64,000 nucleotides of DNA, from positions 6,014,001 to 6,078,000 of the forward strand of contig NW_025408669.1 in the NCBI RefSeq assembly GCF_020360975.1, written 5' to 3'. The translations under genes were made by a program, and so were the position numbers. Below are positions 48,058 to 59,837 of this stretch, piece by piece. Source of the DNA: Hirsutella rhossiliensis (lineage: Eukaryota; Ascomycota; Sordariomycetes; Hypocreales; Ophiocordycipitaceae). The notes below the pieces were generated by a model that did no database searches, was not told the DNA's origin, and worked only from the letters and a program-made list of their open reading frames with translations. Each line of letters starts with the position of its first letter. The first letter of the stretch is position 1.

Positions 48058-48592
48058 GGTGACGTCGGGGTAACGAGCTCTGGTGGAGCTCCGGCAAGAG
48101 AGGCTGTTGAAGGCTGCAGGGGGGATGGGCGGGCGACCGGATTGGAAATAAGTCGATAGAGGAGTGAGAAGAAAAATGTCTGGCTTTCGGGATCAAATGT
48201 TGCCGACGCGGCGTTGAAGGGTTCTGCAGAGTGCACTGCTGGTCTTCGTCAGAGAGGTGCGGGCAAGGGAGGCAAATGGCGAGAAAGCTGTTGCTCGAGG
48301 TGCGCCGCGCCGGCGTAGCTCCGGTTACGACAGGTCGCTGGCGCCTTCCACAGCTTGGGAGCCCCAGATTTCGAGTCACGTGCGCTGCCTGCCAAGTGTC
48401 ATTCTTTTCTGGGGATCGGAAAAGTTAATCCGCGACAGCCAGTGTCCGCCTTATCGATTAAAAAACACCCAACTCCACTCTATCGAATCCGTCGAAACCC
48501 AAGGCCTCACGACCATGGAATAGAAGGCCCCGACAAGCACAAGGACTTTTGCCGAGATAGCCGTGTGACGTGGAGAGTCCAAGTTCAACATC
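48058..48592. promoter_or_regulatory. RPN1 / RIO2 divergent promoter, PACE-like site
   Basis: The two start codons are 535 bases apart and face outward. GGAGGCAAA at 48268-48276 differs at one base from the proteasome-associated control element GGTGGCAAA found before yeast proteasome genes. One mismatch makes this suggestive only. Confidence 0.35.
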
Positions 48593-49888
48593 ATGAAGCT
48601 GGACACGCGGGCCATGCGCCATTTGGCGTCGGAAGACTGGCGAGTCTTGACAGCGGTATGCCGCATGCGCCTCTGGCCCATTCCCAGACTAACGCCAATG
48701 TCGCAGGTTGAAATGGGCAGCAAAAACCACGAAATCGTCCCAACGCCGTTGATTGAGAAAATAGCCCGGCTTCGCGGCGGCGCCAGCGGCGTGCACAGGA
48801 GCATATCTGCCCTCGCAAAGGTCGGCCTCATCGCTCGAGTCAAAGAAGCCAAATATGACGGCTACCGCTTGACGTACGGCGGCCTCGATTACCTCGCTCT
48901 GCACACTCATGCCACCCGCAAGCATGTGTACAGCGTCGGCAGCCGCATTGGAGTCGGTAAGGAAAGCGACATCATGGTTGTCGCCGACGACAAGGGGGCG
49001 CAGCAGGTCTTGAAGATTCACCGACTCGGCAGGATATCGTTTCGGTCCGTCAAGTCGAACCGGGACTACCTCAAGAACCGTGCTTCTGGCTCCTGGATGT
49101 ACCTGTCGAGGCTGGCCGCCATGAAGGAGTTTGCCTTCATGCAAGCATTGCACGAGGAGGGCTTCCCCGTTCCGCAGCCGCTCGCGCAGTCCCGCCACAC
49201 CATCGTCATGACCCTGATAGATGCGTTCCCCCTCCGGCAGATTGCTGCAATACCAGATCCGGCATCGTTGTATGCCGACCTCATTGCTCTCATCCTGCGG
49301 CTCGCCAGCCACGGCCTGATCCATGGTGACTTCAACGAATTTAACATACTGATCAAGGAGAACAAAACAACATCCGAGGACGGCCAGGAGCTGATCAAGC
49401 TCGAGCCTGTCGTCATTGACTTTCCCCAAATGGTTTCCATGGAGCACCAGAATGCCGACATGTATTTCGACCGAGACGTCAACTGCATCAAGCGCTTCTT
49501 TCAGCGCCGGTTCCACTTCACTAGCACCCAGCCTGGGCCTTTCTTCGCAGACGCCAAGAAGTCCATGGGGAAGAGCGGAGCCAAACGACTCGACGCCACT
49601 GCTCAAGCTTCTGGTTTCACCAAGAAGATGTTGAAAGATCTGGAGGCTGCCATTCAGCAACAAGCCGCGAAAGAGCAAACAGCAGTCGACAGTATCGACG
49701 AAGACGAGGAAGGAGAGGAAGAGGAAGAAGAGGAGCAGGGCGATGCTGAAGAGGAACAAGCATTCGTAGTGCTGTCATCAGACAAGGGCGGAGAAAGCCT
49801 TAACGACGCAGGAGGACCATCAGACAACGGCCAACCCAGCCACTCGTCCAACGTGATGCAGCCAGACATATCGAAGCTAGCAATCTGA
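48593..49888 (+). CDS. RIO2: RIO2 atypical protein kinase/ATPase
   Basis: Rio2 acts in late 40S ribosome maturation. Two exons are read: 48593..48655 and 48707..49888, with a 51-base intron, giving 414 residues. The N-terminal winged helix begins MKLDTRAMRHLASEDWRVL and continues through LRGGASGVHRSISALAKVGL. The kinase domain has the P-loop GVGKESDIMVV, the catalytic HGDFNEFNIL (Asp at about 229) and the metal-binding VVIDFPQMVS. The tail is acidic (runs of Glu) and may bind basic ribosomal partners. All catalytic residues are present. The intron has no in-frame stop, so a retained form would simply gain 17 residues in the winged-helix domain. Confidence 0.95.
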   Translation: MKLDTRAMRHLASEDWRVLTAVCRMRLWPIPRLTPMSQVEMGSKNHEIVPTPLIEKIARLRGGASGVHRSISALAKVGLIARVKEAKYDGYRLTYGGLDYLALHTHATRKHVYSVGSRIGVGKESDIMVVADDKGAQQVLKIHRLGRISFRSVKSNRDYLKNRASGSWMYLSRLAAMKEFAFMQALHEEGFPVPQPLAQSRHTIVMTLIDAFPLRQIAAIPDPASLYADLIALILRLASHGLIHGDFNEFNILIKENKTTSEDGQELIKLEPVVIDFPQMVSMEHQNADMYFDRDVNCIKRFFQRRFHFTSTQPGPFFADAKKSMGKSGAKRLDATAQASGFTKKMLKDLEAAIQQQAAKEQTAVDSIDEDEEGEEEEEEEQGDAEEEQAFVVLSSDKGGESLNDAGGPSDNGQPSHSSNVMQPDISKLAI

Positions 49889-50265
49889 ATCAACAACAAG
49901 TGATACCCGTGGCTCGAAGGCCATTCGCTTCGCAACGCGAGGCTCAAAAAGAATTTGATTGTCATTATGGTGCAGGCCGTGCCGCCTTGTTAGTCTCTCA
50001 CAGTTGCCGTTCCCTAGTAACTAGAGTACAAAGTGTGTAAAATGGAACTTTTCTTCTCCCTTTTGCCCTGTCACAGCCCATCAATAGTATCATCTATCTC
50101 CGACCATAACATGCTTCGCAAAGGCGTAAGAGTGCCACGACGTCTTGAGTGTGCAGCTCCAAGAAAGAACGGTGATGAAAGAAGCAAAGAAGAACAAGGA
50201 GACAATGTGCGTGATGCATAATACACGAGAGATGATGCAGCAGAACTGGCCATTCCATGGAGGCC
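49889..50265. other. convergent 3' region, no gene seen
   Basis: This lies between the RIO2 stop and the stop of the RRM-protein gene on the other strand. No gene was seen. Confidence 0.5.
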
Positions 50266-52218
50266 TCATTGGGTCTCCTTCTTGCCTGCCACGTGCACTC
50301 GTGGCGACGTCTGGACACTCTCGTCAGCGGCGGCGACGACGGTCGGATCAGCGTGAATCGTAACGCCCTCGTCACACTCCGAGGAGTTGGGGGTAGAAAC
50401 AGCCGCATCCGTACTCGCGTTCGTGACCGCCCTGATCAAGAGGTCAGTACGTGCTGAAGATGCTAAGGCGTGAAGCATACTCGGACAATCCACGTCGGGT
50501 TCCCGAGTGTCTCGTCGCGTTGCCATCGTCATTCGAAGAAGTCGAAACGCTGCTGAAGATGGTATCAATTAGGACGAGTTTCTGCAGCCAAGATATCCTG
50601 CCCGACTTACCTTCGCGAGGCCGGGAGAGTGCGTCGCCACTGGGACTGCTGGCCATACAAGGTCGGGCTCATGCCAACGAGGGGGGTACCGTAGGCGCCA
50701 ATGTTATACTCGTTGGTGCGAAACTGACGGCGCTCAGCGGTGACGCGCTTGAGCTCCTTCTGGGCCGGAGTGTCGGCGTAGCGAATGTTAATGAGGAGGC
50801 CCTCCTCCCCAATGCCGACGCCATTGAATTTGTGGATGACTTCGTCGCAGACATCGCGGGACTCGAAGCTGCATTGCTGTTAGTCCAATCCCTCCCGACA
50901 GCGACATGGCGTGCGACGCTTACCGAGCAAAGCCGACACCGCGGCTGTTCCCCATGCTATCACGGAGAATCTTGCTGGACAAAATGGTGTACCCGAGAAA
51001 GATAGTGGCCAGTTCCTGCACAATGTTAGCCTTGTATAAACACAATGAACCGAAAGGACTTATAGACTCACCACCTCAGTCAAGCTCTTAGGCAAGTTGG
51101 AGATGTAAAGATTAGTGGAAGCTTCATCGCCTTCGGCCTTGAGTCTCGAGTTGAAGGATTCCTGGACACCGGTTAGCACTCTCGACTGGAATACCATATG
51201 GGCAAACTCACCCGCGCAAATCCAACCTCATATCCCAGGCGATGAAAGCCACGGATGCACAGCTCGGAGTCATGCGATTCACAAAACTTGGCAAAGCCAA
51301 AGCTGCAGTGCGTCAGTCAAATGCTTCTCATCAAATCCTCACCAGGCAGACGTACCCCTTGCATGCTCCGGTATTGGTGTCGATTATGGCCTTGGAGGTC
51401 TCGACGGGCCCGAATCGTGAGGCGAACTCGTAAAGCAGTCTGTCATCCGTCGTCGGGTGCAGTCCGCGGATGTAGACGTTGCGGTTGCCGGGAATGCGAT
51501 TCTCCAGGCTCTGCTCCAGGCTCTTCATCTGTCCCGGAGGGGTGAAGACAGCCGGGACAGCCCGGGGAACGGCCGGTTCCTTCTTCAGGATTTCATCAAT
51601 GGTGCGGTCAGAGACAGTGGAAACAGCCGACTTTGCAGGTTCGGCGTGAAGGGTGGCGAGGCCCATCTGCTGGGGAGACGGGGTCGTGTAGGCCGAGCGA
51701 TCGAGACTGGCAACGCGAGGGCCACCATCACGCTGGGACACGGTGCCGTAGAATGGGGTCGCCGGGGTGGACTCCGTGGTAGAGTAAGAGCCGCGGCGGT
51801 TCTCGAGTCCTGGAACCTCGGAGTTGCCACGCTCAATGCGGGCGTGGTTGGCATTGGCGCGGCCCGGCGTGAAGGGCATGATAGGCATGGGCAGGCCGAC
51901 GTAGGGGGGGCCGTAGCCACCTGCGGGAAGCGCAAAGTTGTGGTAAGGATTCTCCTGGGAGTGGCCCATGCCCATGGTCTGGGCAGCGGGCATGGGGGCG
52001 AGAACAAACTGTCCATCGGACCCGACCATGAAATGGCCTGGTCCCAGAGGAAGCGGGCCCGAGTTGTTGGGCATTCCCATGCCTCCAATCGTGAGGCCCG
52101 TGAAGTGACCCATCATCGAGGTCGGGTCGGCAACCGCATGAGGAGGACCGTGGCCGTGAACATTGCGACCCGTTGGGTTGGGGAGGTAGTGGGTGGCGAC
52201 ACCAGTGCTCGCGTCCAT
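50266..52218 (-). CDS. two-RRM RNA-binding protein (MSSP/RBMS-like)
   Basis: The protein has two RNA-recognition motifs in its C-terminal half: the first begins RNVYIRGLHPTTDDRLLYEF and continues through GACKGFGFAKF; the second begins TNLYISNLPKSLTE and continues through GNSRGVGFARFES. The N-terminal half is Pro/Gly/Met-rich and probably disordered. Eight coding exons are read: 52218..51356, 51302..51212, 51161..51072, 51015..50924, 50868..50611, 50552..50481 and 50431..50266 (seven segments), with introns of 49 to 58 bases, giving 543 residues. Each junction falls in phase inside conserved RRM text. The start at 52218 is the first ATG once the leader intron 52353..52263 is removed; an ATG at 52275 lies inside that intron. 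Target RNAs are unknown. Confidence 0.85.
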
Positions 52219-55200
52219 GTTGGATTCGGTCAGAGTCGGTTGTTGATAGACTTGCGGGTTGCCTGCAAACACCATCGTTAGCCTTGATCAGGTCTCGCGG
52301 AGCACACCATGGCCAGAAGGGAGACTGACGCACGGGGCTGTGAGGAAACTTACTCCTGGAGCCACAAATTCACTTCGAAGGATTGTTCGAGATGGCGGCT
52401 GGACCGAGATCTGCGATTGTTGGTGAGCCAAGTGAACCGGAGACTTTGGAGCAGCAAGCGGGGTATTCGAAAGAGCGAATGGGTCGCTGCGGGAAAGACT
52501 GATAAAGCAACGGGCAGCTTTTATTGAAGAGGGTTGTGTGCTGTGGGAAGACGAATTCCCTGCGGTAGGACAGGAGAAGGAGACGGGGCAGGGAAGCAGG
52601 CAGAGGAGGAGAGCAATGCAAAGAAGAGGCGGAGATGGCACCACTCACCTCGTCCTGTCTTCCGACTAGCTGAAGTGATGGTGCAAACGGGCTCGTGGCC
52701 AAGACAAATGTTGCTACCAAGAGGCTGAGATGAAGCGAGAGTAAGTGAGATAGAACGAGCTATCGAGCAAGATGGGGATTCGAAAAGAGATTGACCAAGC
52801 TGCGTGACCAAAGGATCGCCGAGAGCGATTGTTGAAGCTTGGTTGATGCTGTGTGAAGAGGGAGGAAAAGGAGAGAGCTGGGAATGGCGCCGAGAAGAAG
52901 AAGAGGCAGCGAAGCGAGCCGAGAGACGTACCTAATGCTTAAGAGCTGCTGATGCGAAGGTAACTGCGATGCTTGGTCCAAAAGCAGAAGGAGAGAAGTT
53001 GCAAATGATGATGGGTAAGCTATTGGGCACGACGGTCGAGGTTCGCGTGCCAGCAAGAGAAGAGCTGGTGGGGAGAAAAAAGAGAGACGAGCCGAGCGAT
53101 GACGAAAGCCCAAGTGGAAAGACGGAGGGGAGGCTTGGCCGTTCCGTCCACTGCACTCCTGTTCAGTCCGGTTCAGGCAACGCAGGGCAGTCGAGCGCTG
53201 AGAAGAGCACCTGCGCAGTGTGGGTGACCGCCTCAGGGCAGGGCACAAGGCCTCGGGCAGGAGGCAGGTACCTGACCTGGATCAATCTCGAAGCCCGCCC
53301 AGCTATGTCCTTGGGGTCTCTGCTGCTGGTTGAGGCAGGTAGACAAGGCGAGGTGAGGAGCCGAGGTAAGTGTGACGACCGACGAAAGGTAGGCGAGTTG
53401 ACGAATACAGCGATTCCTGGGCACCGAGCCTGGATGGAAGACAAGGCAAGAGGCGCTTTCAAGCTTCACAGTCTCGACCAGCACTCCGTCTCCTGCAGCG
53501 CCTGCTCAGTCGTTCGCGTTTCGTTCGCTTTGCGCCGTCCTTGTTGTTGCTCCACCAAGTCCGTTGTTGCCGCTGACGACGATGCTCGACGGGCCTTGAC
53601 GGGTTTCCACCGGGCTCTTGTGCCTGCCGTGAGCAAAGCAACAGTCCTCCTCTCGACGAAGACTCCTCCTCCTCCTCCGATATCGGCTCTCCCGCTCCGG
53701 AAAGCAGCAGTCGCAAACAGCCCAGGGCGACAAGGTGCTCTTCGACGGATCCGAGGCGAGTATCCGTGGTCGATAACGCGGAGGGAAGATCTGATATCCA
53801 GTCACAATGAGATGTCGACCTATACCCCAGCGTCGCGGCCTGACAAGAATCGGCGGAGTAGATGACCCGAAGATGGCCTGCTCGACAGTCGTGCTGCCAG
53901 AATCGTCCGGGGTGTTCTCTTCTCTGTCACCAGACCAGATGGGCTAATAATGCCTAGGTATCCTGGTTCCCTTCTGAACGCCGCTTCACGCCTGTCCTGC
54001 CGATTCCTGGCTTGCGTTGGATGTATCGATGCTTCCAGCTGATATCAAGTCGATGGACGAATTCGAACGCAACGGCGTACGCAGCAACCAGACTAAAGAA
54101 TACTGAGCAAAGGATGACTATGGGACAGGAGGATGGCCGACTACACGACGGACTTTGCTCGAGCAGAGGAGAGCTGGGCCTTAAGAATGGCGCGCAGCCT
54201 GTGAGACGAGCAGGTCCAAGTGAGGAGCAGAGCATGTCCGACACGGCCTATCAGCTCCGACACTCGCCGTCTTTCCTTTTTTTTGTCTCTCAGACAGAAC
54301 CACCCGATGATTCACTTGAGTGGTGCGTTCTAGGGGCCACGAGTGTTAGTTCTCGCCGGCGCTCGCAGGTGAAGGATCGCTTCGCGGCGCCTTTGGAAGA
54401 CTGACGTGAAGCTCAGTGTCAATAAGAAGCGCTTGCCGGTATACAGCCGTGTGACGGTTCACATGTTCACGACGGGCCACAGACGCACAAGGCGACAGGC
54501 TGGATGCCAGTGTGTGCCAACGGCCCTCCCGTATGGGGAGAGACGGTGGCCCGAGGGGTATCATTGCTGGCGGACGATGAGGCGATTTGGCCGGGGCCGA
54601 GACGGGAGCAAAGACGCAGGGACAGATGGCGCTAGACATTCCTCTCGACGAGACATGGTCCTGGAGCAGGTAGTGTATTTGTCGGAGCGGGACTTGCCCT
54701 TTTGAGCGTCTCAGAAGACAATTCACATTCCCAGTTCCGGAAGGTCGAAGATTGGCCAGGGCCAGACTGGACGGGCAAAATGCCTCCCTCGGGTTCCCCG
54801 CTTATAGACGCCATCCGCGAGACCAGAACACGGGCCGAGCACTCGACGCAAGGGAGGGACTTAATGACAAGAAGAGACACGGTCGCCACCGCACCGAATT
54901 GCATTGAAACAAGGTTCAATGGACATCGGCCTTTGCGCATCATCTTGCCAACAACAGAGGCCTCCCTTTGGAGCCTCCTCGCCTGCGGCCGTGAGAGCAG
55001 GGGGCGGCGCCAGGAAACGAGTCGGTTGCCCGGCCCACCGCCCATCGGATGCGAAGCAAAAAACGAAGGGGTCAAGAGGGAGAGAGTGACAAGGGAGAGA
55101 GGATGACGGGGCTTGGGAGGTTGGCTGGCTGAAGTGACTTGGCTGCCTCAGCACGGCCCCGGTCCATGTCAGCTGTGGTGGTGATACCAGGAGTCCAACA

Positions 55201-55719
55201 TGGCGGTATCAAACGTACACGGACCGCTGTCAGATCATGTACGTCTATTGAAGAGTTGGCCACGGCAGCATCTGGATGGTTTCACATGTCCTTGGTAGAT
55301 GTTCATACCCTACCTACCCTGGAGACCTGGCCCACCTACATGCGGGCAGTTCAACAGCTCACATCCAGCACCAGGGCCTCCTCGTCTTCTACTTTTGTCT
55401 GTGATAAATCAAGACGTCAAAAAATCCAGAATGAGAGGGGAAGACAAAAGCAGCCAGCTGTACCCATCCGTGTCCCAACGACCACCCTCAGTCGGCGCAG
55501 ATACCCAAAACGGCCTGTCCGGCCTGCCCTTCAAGTCCTGTATTCAGACAGCATCTATATCTACCTACCTCAGTGCATGCTTGGTCCTACTCGGGAACCA
55601 ACAAAGAGAGGGCCGGCTCCTTTATAGCAGAAACGCCGGGCCGGCAGAAAACAAGGCCATGCATACACAAACCACGCTGACCATGCACCGACAATACGCC
55701 CGCCACGCCTCATCTCCCT
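52219..55719. other. long RRM-gene leader plus CPR 3' region; no other gene seen
   Basis: The leader of the minus-strand RRM gene extends at least to about 52.9 kb. Donor-like sites read on the minus strand at 52931 (GTACGT), 52648 (GTGAGT) and 52353 (GTAAGT), the last paired with a TTTGCAG acceptor at 52263, imply spliced untranslated exons. The sequence is pyrimidine-rich on that strand. From about 53.9 to 55.7 kb I see no gene; the frames there are short or antisense. Confidence 0.45.
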
Positions 55720-57908
55720 TCAGGACCAAACGTCCTCCTACGAGGCTTGTTAGCTACTGGCTGCGCGCATGCGGGGAGCCCACGTACCTGGTATTGGTTT
55801 GCCGATCTCATGTGCTTGACAACCTCCTCTCCTTTCTGCTCCGACACGCCCCGCCCCTCGGCGATGATTTGGGCCAGCACCGTGTTCACCTCGCGAGCCA
55901 TGTTTGCCGCGTCGCCGCAGACGTAGAAGAAGGCCTTTTGCGTCAGAAGCTCGTTGACCTCCTTGGCCCGCTCCTTGAGCCGATGTTGAACGTAGACTTT
56001 CTTGCCGCCTTCACGCGAGAAGGCCGTGACCATCTCGAACTTGTCGCCGAGAGCTTTCTTGCAATCCTGCACATGCCATTAGCGACGAGGCAGACCAAAA
56101 AAAAATTGGTCCACATGTCCACGTACCTCCCACTCCGACTCGTACATGAAGTCCTCGGCGCGCTTGCGGCAACCAAAGAACAAGAGCGTGCGGCCCACGT
56201 CGACACCATCCCGCGCCTGCTTGGCCCGCTCCTGAACGAAGCCTCGAAAAGGCGCAACGCCGGTTCCGGGGCCAATCATGATGATGGGTTTCGCGGGATC
56301 CGAGGGAAGCTTGAAGTTGGAGTGCCGGACGTGGACAGGGACATGGATGCCATCGTACTTGTTGCGTGGGCCGTCCAGCTCGTAGCTTCCGCCGAATGGT
56401 TCAGGGTTCGGATCGCCGTTTTGCTTCTGCTTCAACGCCATCAGGTAGTTGGTGGCGACGCCGCGGAACGGCTCATCGCGCGCGGGGATCATCTGCGACT
56501 CGACGACGGCCGTGATGGAAATCTTCTTTGGCTGGACCAGCGAGGATGAGGAGATGGAGTAGTAGCGGGGCTGCAGCTTGGTCAAGCCCTCGATAAAGGC
56601 GGAGAAGGGAATGTTGGTCCACTTCTCGCCCTTGCCAACAGCGGCCAAGAGCCGGGCAATGTTGTAGAAGTGAGGGCTTGTCTTCTGCTGGAAGTAGTCC
56701 TTGTCATTGCCCAGTCTGCTCATCTCGGCCTTGATATCATCCGTGGGCGCGAAGGCGGCAAGAGTCGAGACGAACTGACGCGACACGGGGGCGCAGATTT
56801 CCAAGTGGTACCTGACGATGGCATCAAACGTCGTCGGGGTCGGGAAGGGGACCTTGGCGGTGGGCTCGAGGGCCTTGACGCTGATGACATTGTCCCTCTT
56901 CGCAGTCAGGCCAATGACGTCGAGGAACCGGTCGACCTCTTCGCCGGGGTTGGTGGGCCAGATGGCAATGTGGTCGCCGGTTTGGTAGGCAAGATTGGAG
57001 CCGCTGACGTCAATGTCCATGTGGATGCAGTTCCGATCCTTGGCCGCGAACAGCTCGCGCGAGTCGACAATGGGCGCGATGTAGGGGTTGTGGGCGTTGA
57101 AGGGGCCCTTGGCCGTGCCATCCAGGTGCATCTTGTTGGGCTCCCCGAGGTAGACCTCGGGAGAGTCGCGGGTCAGGTTGTCGCGGTCCACAATATCAAA
57201 GGTGGGCTCGTAGACAGCCTCGCGTTCCTCGAGGCCCATTTTGGTGACGAGGGCAGCCCACATGGGATCCTTCCAAGCCAAGAAGTCCTCTTCCATGGTG
57301 CCGGCGCCGTCGTCACCCTCGCCGGCATCGCCGATGCGGTGGGCGCCGAGCTTCTGAAGGGCCTTGTCAACATTGCGGACCATGGAGTTGTAGTGTTCGT
57401 AGGTGTTGTTGCCGAGGCCAAAGGCGACGTAGTTGAGGTTGCCTAGGGCAGGATCGCCGCCCTCGGACAGGGCGACGTCGTCGGCGGTGATGAACTCGTA
57501 AAACTCGACGGCATTGTCCGTGGGCTCGCCCTCGCCATAGGTGGCCAGGACAAACATGACGACCTTGTCGGCGGGCAAGGTGTCGAGGTTGTCAAAGTCG
57601 TACTCTTCCAGGTCGGCCACCATCGTCTCGAGACCGAAGCGGCCTTTGCCCTCCTTGGCAAGACGGGAGGCGTAGTCCTCGGCGGTGCCGGTCTGGGAAC
57701 CGTAGAAGATGACGCAGTTCTTGCTCGACTCGTCCATCTTCTCGACAATGTTCCTGGTACGGCCGGCCTTTGCGCCGTTTGCGTTGGCAAAGGCATTTGC
57801 GTAGGGGTCCTTGACGACGCCCCAGTAGGTGCCCTTTGTGAAGTAGGCGAGGGTGCCGAGCAGGATGGCCGCGAGGACGACGAGGTCGAGGGTGTCGAGT
57901 TCGGCCAT
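55720..57908 (-). CDS. NCP1: NADPH-cytochrome P450 reductase
   Basis: The enzyme passes electrons from NADPH through FAD and FMN to P450s and squalene epoxidase at the ER. Three exons are read: 57908..56127, 56066..55788 and 55737..55720, with introns of 60 and 50 bases, giving 692 residues. An N-terminal membrane anchor (LDLVVLAAILLGTLAYF) is followed by the FMN domain (FYGSQTGTAEDYA, LATYGEGEPTDNA), the FAD domain (PRYYSISSSS, GVATNYL) and the NADP domain (IGPGTGVAPFRGF, FYVCGDAANMA). The last exon is 18 bases and encodes only EDVWS with the family's C-terminal Trp-Ser. The start is the ATG just before the anchor; an upstream in-frame extension lacks support. Confidence 0.96.
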
Positions 57909-59837
57909 GGTGGATGATTTTGGATTCGAGCAGGCGCAGACAGAGGGTATGGAGGCGCGTGGCCAGAGTCGCAGCAGAGGCCAGAGGATAAAAGGAGGCA
58001 CAGAAGGGGTCGGATGCCGCGGACGGGAAAGGGTCCGAGGAACGGATCGCCGTAAGACTCGCAAGAGGCTTTGCGCACGTGTTCTTTTCCGTCCCGTCGG
58101 CAAGATGCGTGGACGGTGCGTGGGCGGGCTGTGGCTGAAGCAGGTGAGCGAGTCTTCTGGGTTAGCGCCTGTTCTCGGGACACAACCGTGCCAGAGGCCT
58201 ATGGTTCGAGGGGGAAATTGATTCGGGCTGACGTGGAGTCCGAATCTGGCGACTACAAGACTAGGTAGGTAGTAAGCTCCGTCCCGAATCTTGGCGTAGG
58301 TACCTGTCAGGCTATTACTAAGAGATGCTCGCTGAAACCGACATGTACCTGGACCTTGTCTTCTTCATGAAAGCTCACACTATGGATACGTACGGACACT
58401 GCTAGACGAGATATCGGGTCCCCTGCCGATCCCAAGTAGATGCGAGTATCCATTGAGGAGCAGGCGTATATATGCATTAACTATGCCTTGGGGCGTCGTC
58501 ACAGTCCGGGGCCATCGATCCAGCGCCTCTATATAGCATTCTCACCATGTTGTGGAGCCTCCGACAGGATGCGGATGTGCGATTCCGCACTTCCGAAGCT
58601 ACCTTTTCTGCCGGCCAAGGTTGCTGCTCGGGCCCGGAACTCGGCCTCGGGACCTTCCGCCCATGTGTTTGAAGTTTGCTTTTTTTAGACTTGCACGTTC
58701 AGTTCTTCAGTGGCTGGAACACGCAGCTTTGCCGGGTCGCGAATGTCTGTCGAGGATACAGCGGTCGGCGCCCGCTTCTGCTGCCGAGAACACATTGACA
58801 GATGAAGGGGAGAGCAAACCACATACAAGATGAGTACAGTGATCTCTTATCTTTTGCATGCAAGTCATGTGTGCGCGAAACACCAGTACTTTCGCCTGTG
58901 ACGCCCCGCGGCTAAGTGGGCCGTTGTACAGTAGGTACAGTCCAGACAGTACGGCGGAGCGGAGGCGCCGGGGCGACGGGCTCCACTACCCGTAAATCGC
59001 GGAAGCCGGCTGACTACTCCTATGTCACGTGCCTTTCCGGCAGCCCTTCCTCGGTGGCTGCCGTCTGCTACACCTCAGTTTTATCAACACACTGGTTTGC
59101 CCACGAGTTTCTCAATTCATTGCCCCTACTCGCTTGTTGCCGGCTCTCATGCCCATTATTTCCTGTAGCAAAAGGCCAGGGTTGGGCTTGTGTACGTACA
59201 TGCATCGCCGGACCCCAAGTTCCACAAGTACGCGCGATGCATATCAGACAAAATAAGCCCTGTTCTCGCAGCAACATGCTCGTCCTGTCAATGTAACTAT
59301 GACATAATAGGCGAAGAAAGGGGAGGAGGGATACTCCCGGAATAATAATACCTGTACAGTACAAAGTGCTTGTTAGATCTCCGAGACGCTTCCCCATAAG
59401 CGGAACCTTGTACAGCCCACACAGTATAGTACGGCACTGTACAGCATCCAATTGACCGGGTAGAGCATTGACTGGGCACTTGTCCAAAGGCCAGTCAAAA
59501 GTATCAACAAGCATCCCGAAAAAGAGGCATGTGCCCAACATTCACTATGACTCCGTACCTGGTAGAGGCCGGCATGCGTACACGCGCCTCTAGTCAAGCC
59601 GCGCCGTGCTTGCAAGCATGGCATGGCACTGTACGACACTGTACGTGTACGACACGAACAAGCGCCCAATGGCCCAGACCCACTGCATTGGCGGTATTAT
59701 TATGCTTTGGACGAGAGACATCTTGAATACATCCGCCTGTTGAACAGTTTGTCGCTCTCCGTCGCGGCCGCTGCTGTTGTTGACTGTATGCAGCGTTTTG
59801 CCACGCATGCACAGACTCGGGTCCGGTCCGGCTCGAG
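57909..59837. promoter_or_regulatory. CPR / MOR2 divergent intergenic region with GTAC palindromes
   Basis: About 1.9 kb separates two divergent genes. No gene was recognised. GTACAG/CTGTAC motifs occur repeatedly between about 58.92 and 59.65 kb, for example near 58925-58940, 59353-59363, 59435 and 59635-59652. These resemble the palindromes at 23.7 kb. Confidence 0.45.

Noticed and set aside
55299..56549. 416-codon + frame overlapping the reductase 3' end
   Set aside because: It is antisense to the conserved NADP domain of the P450 reductase.
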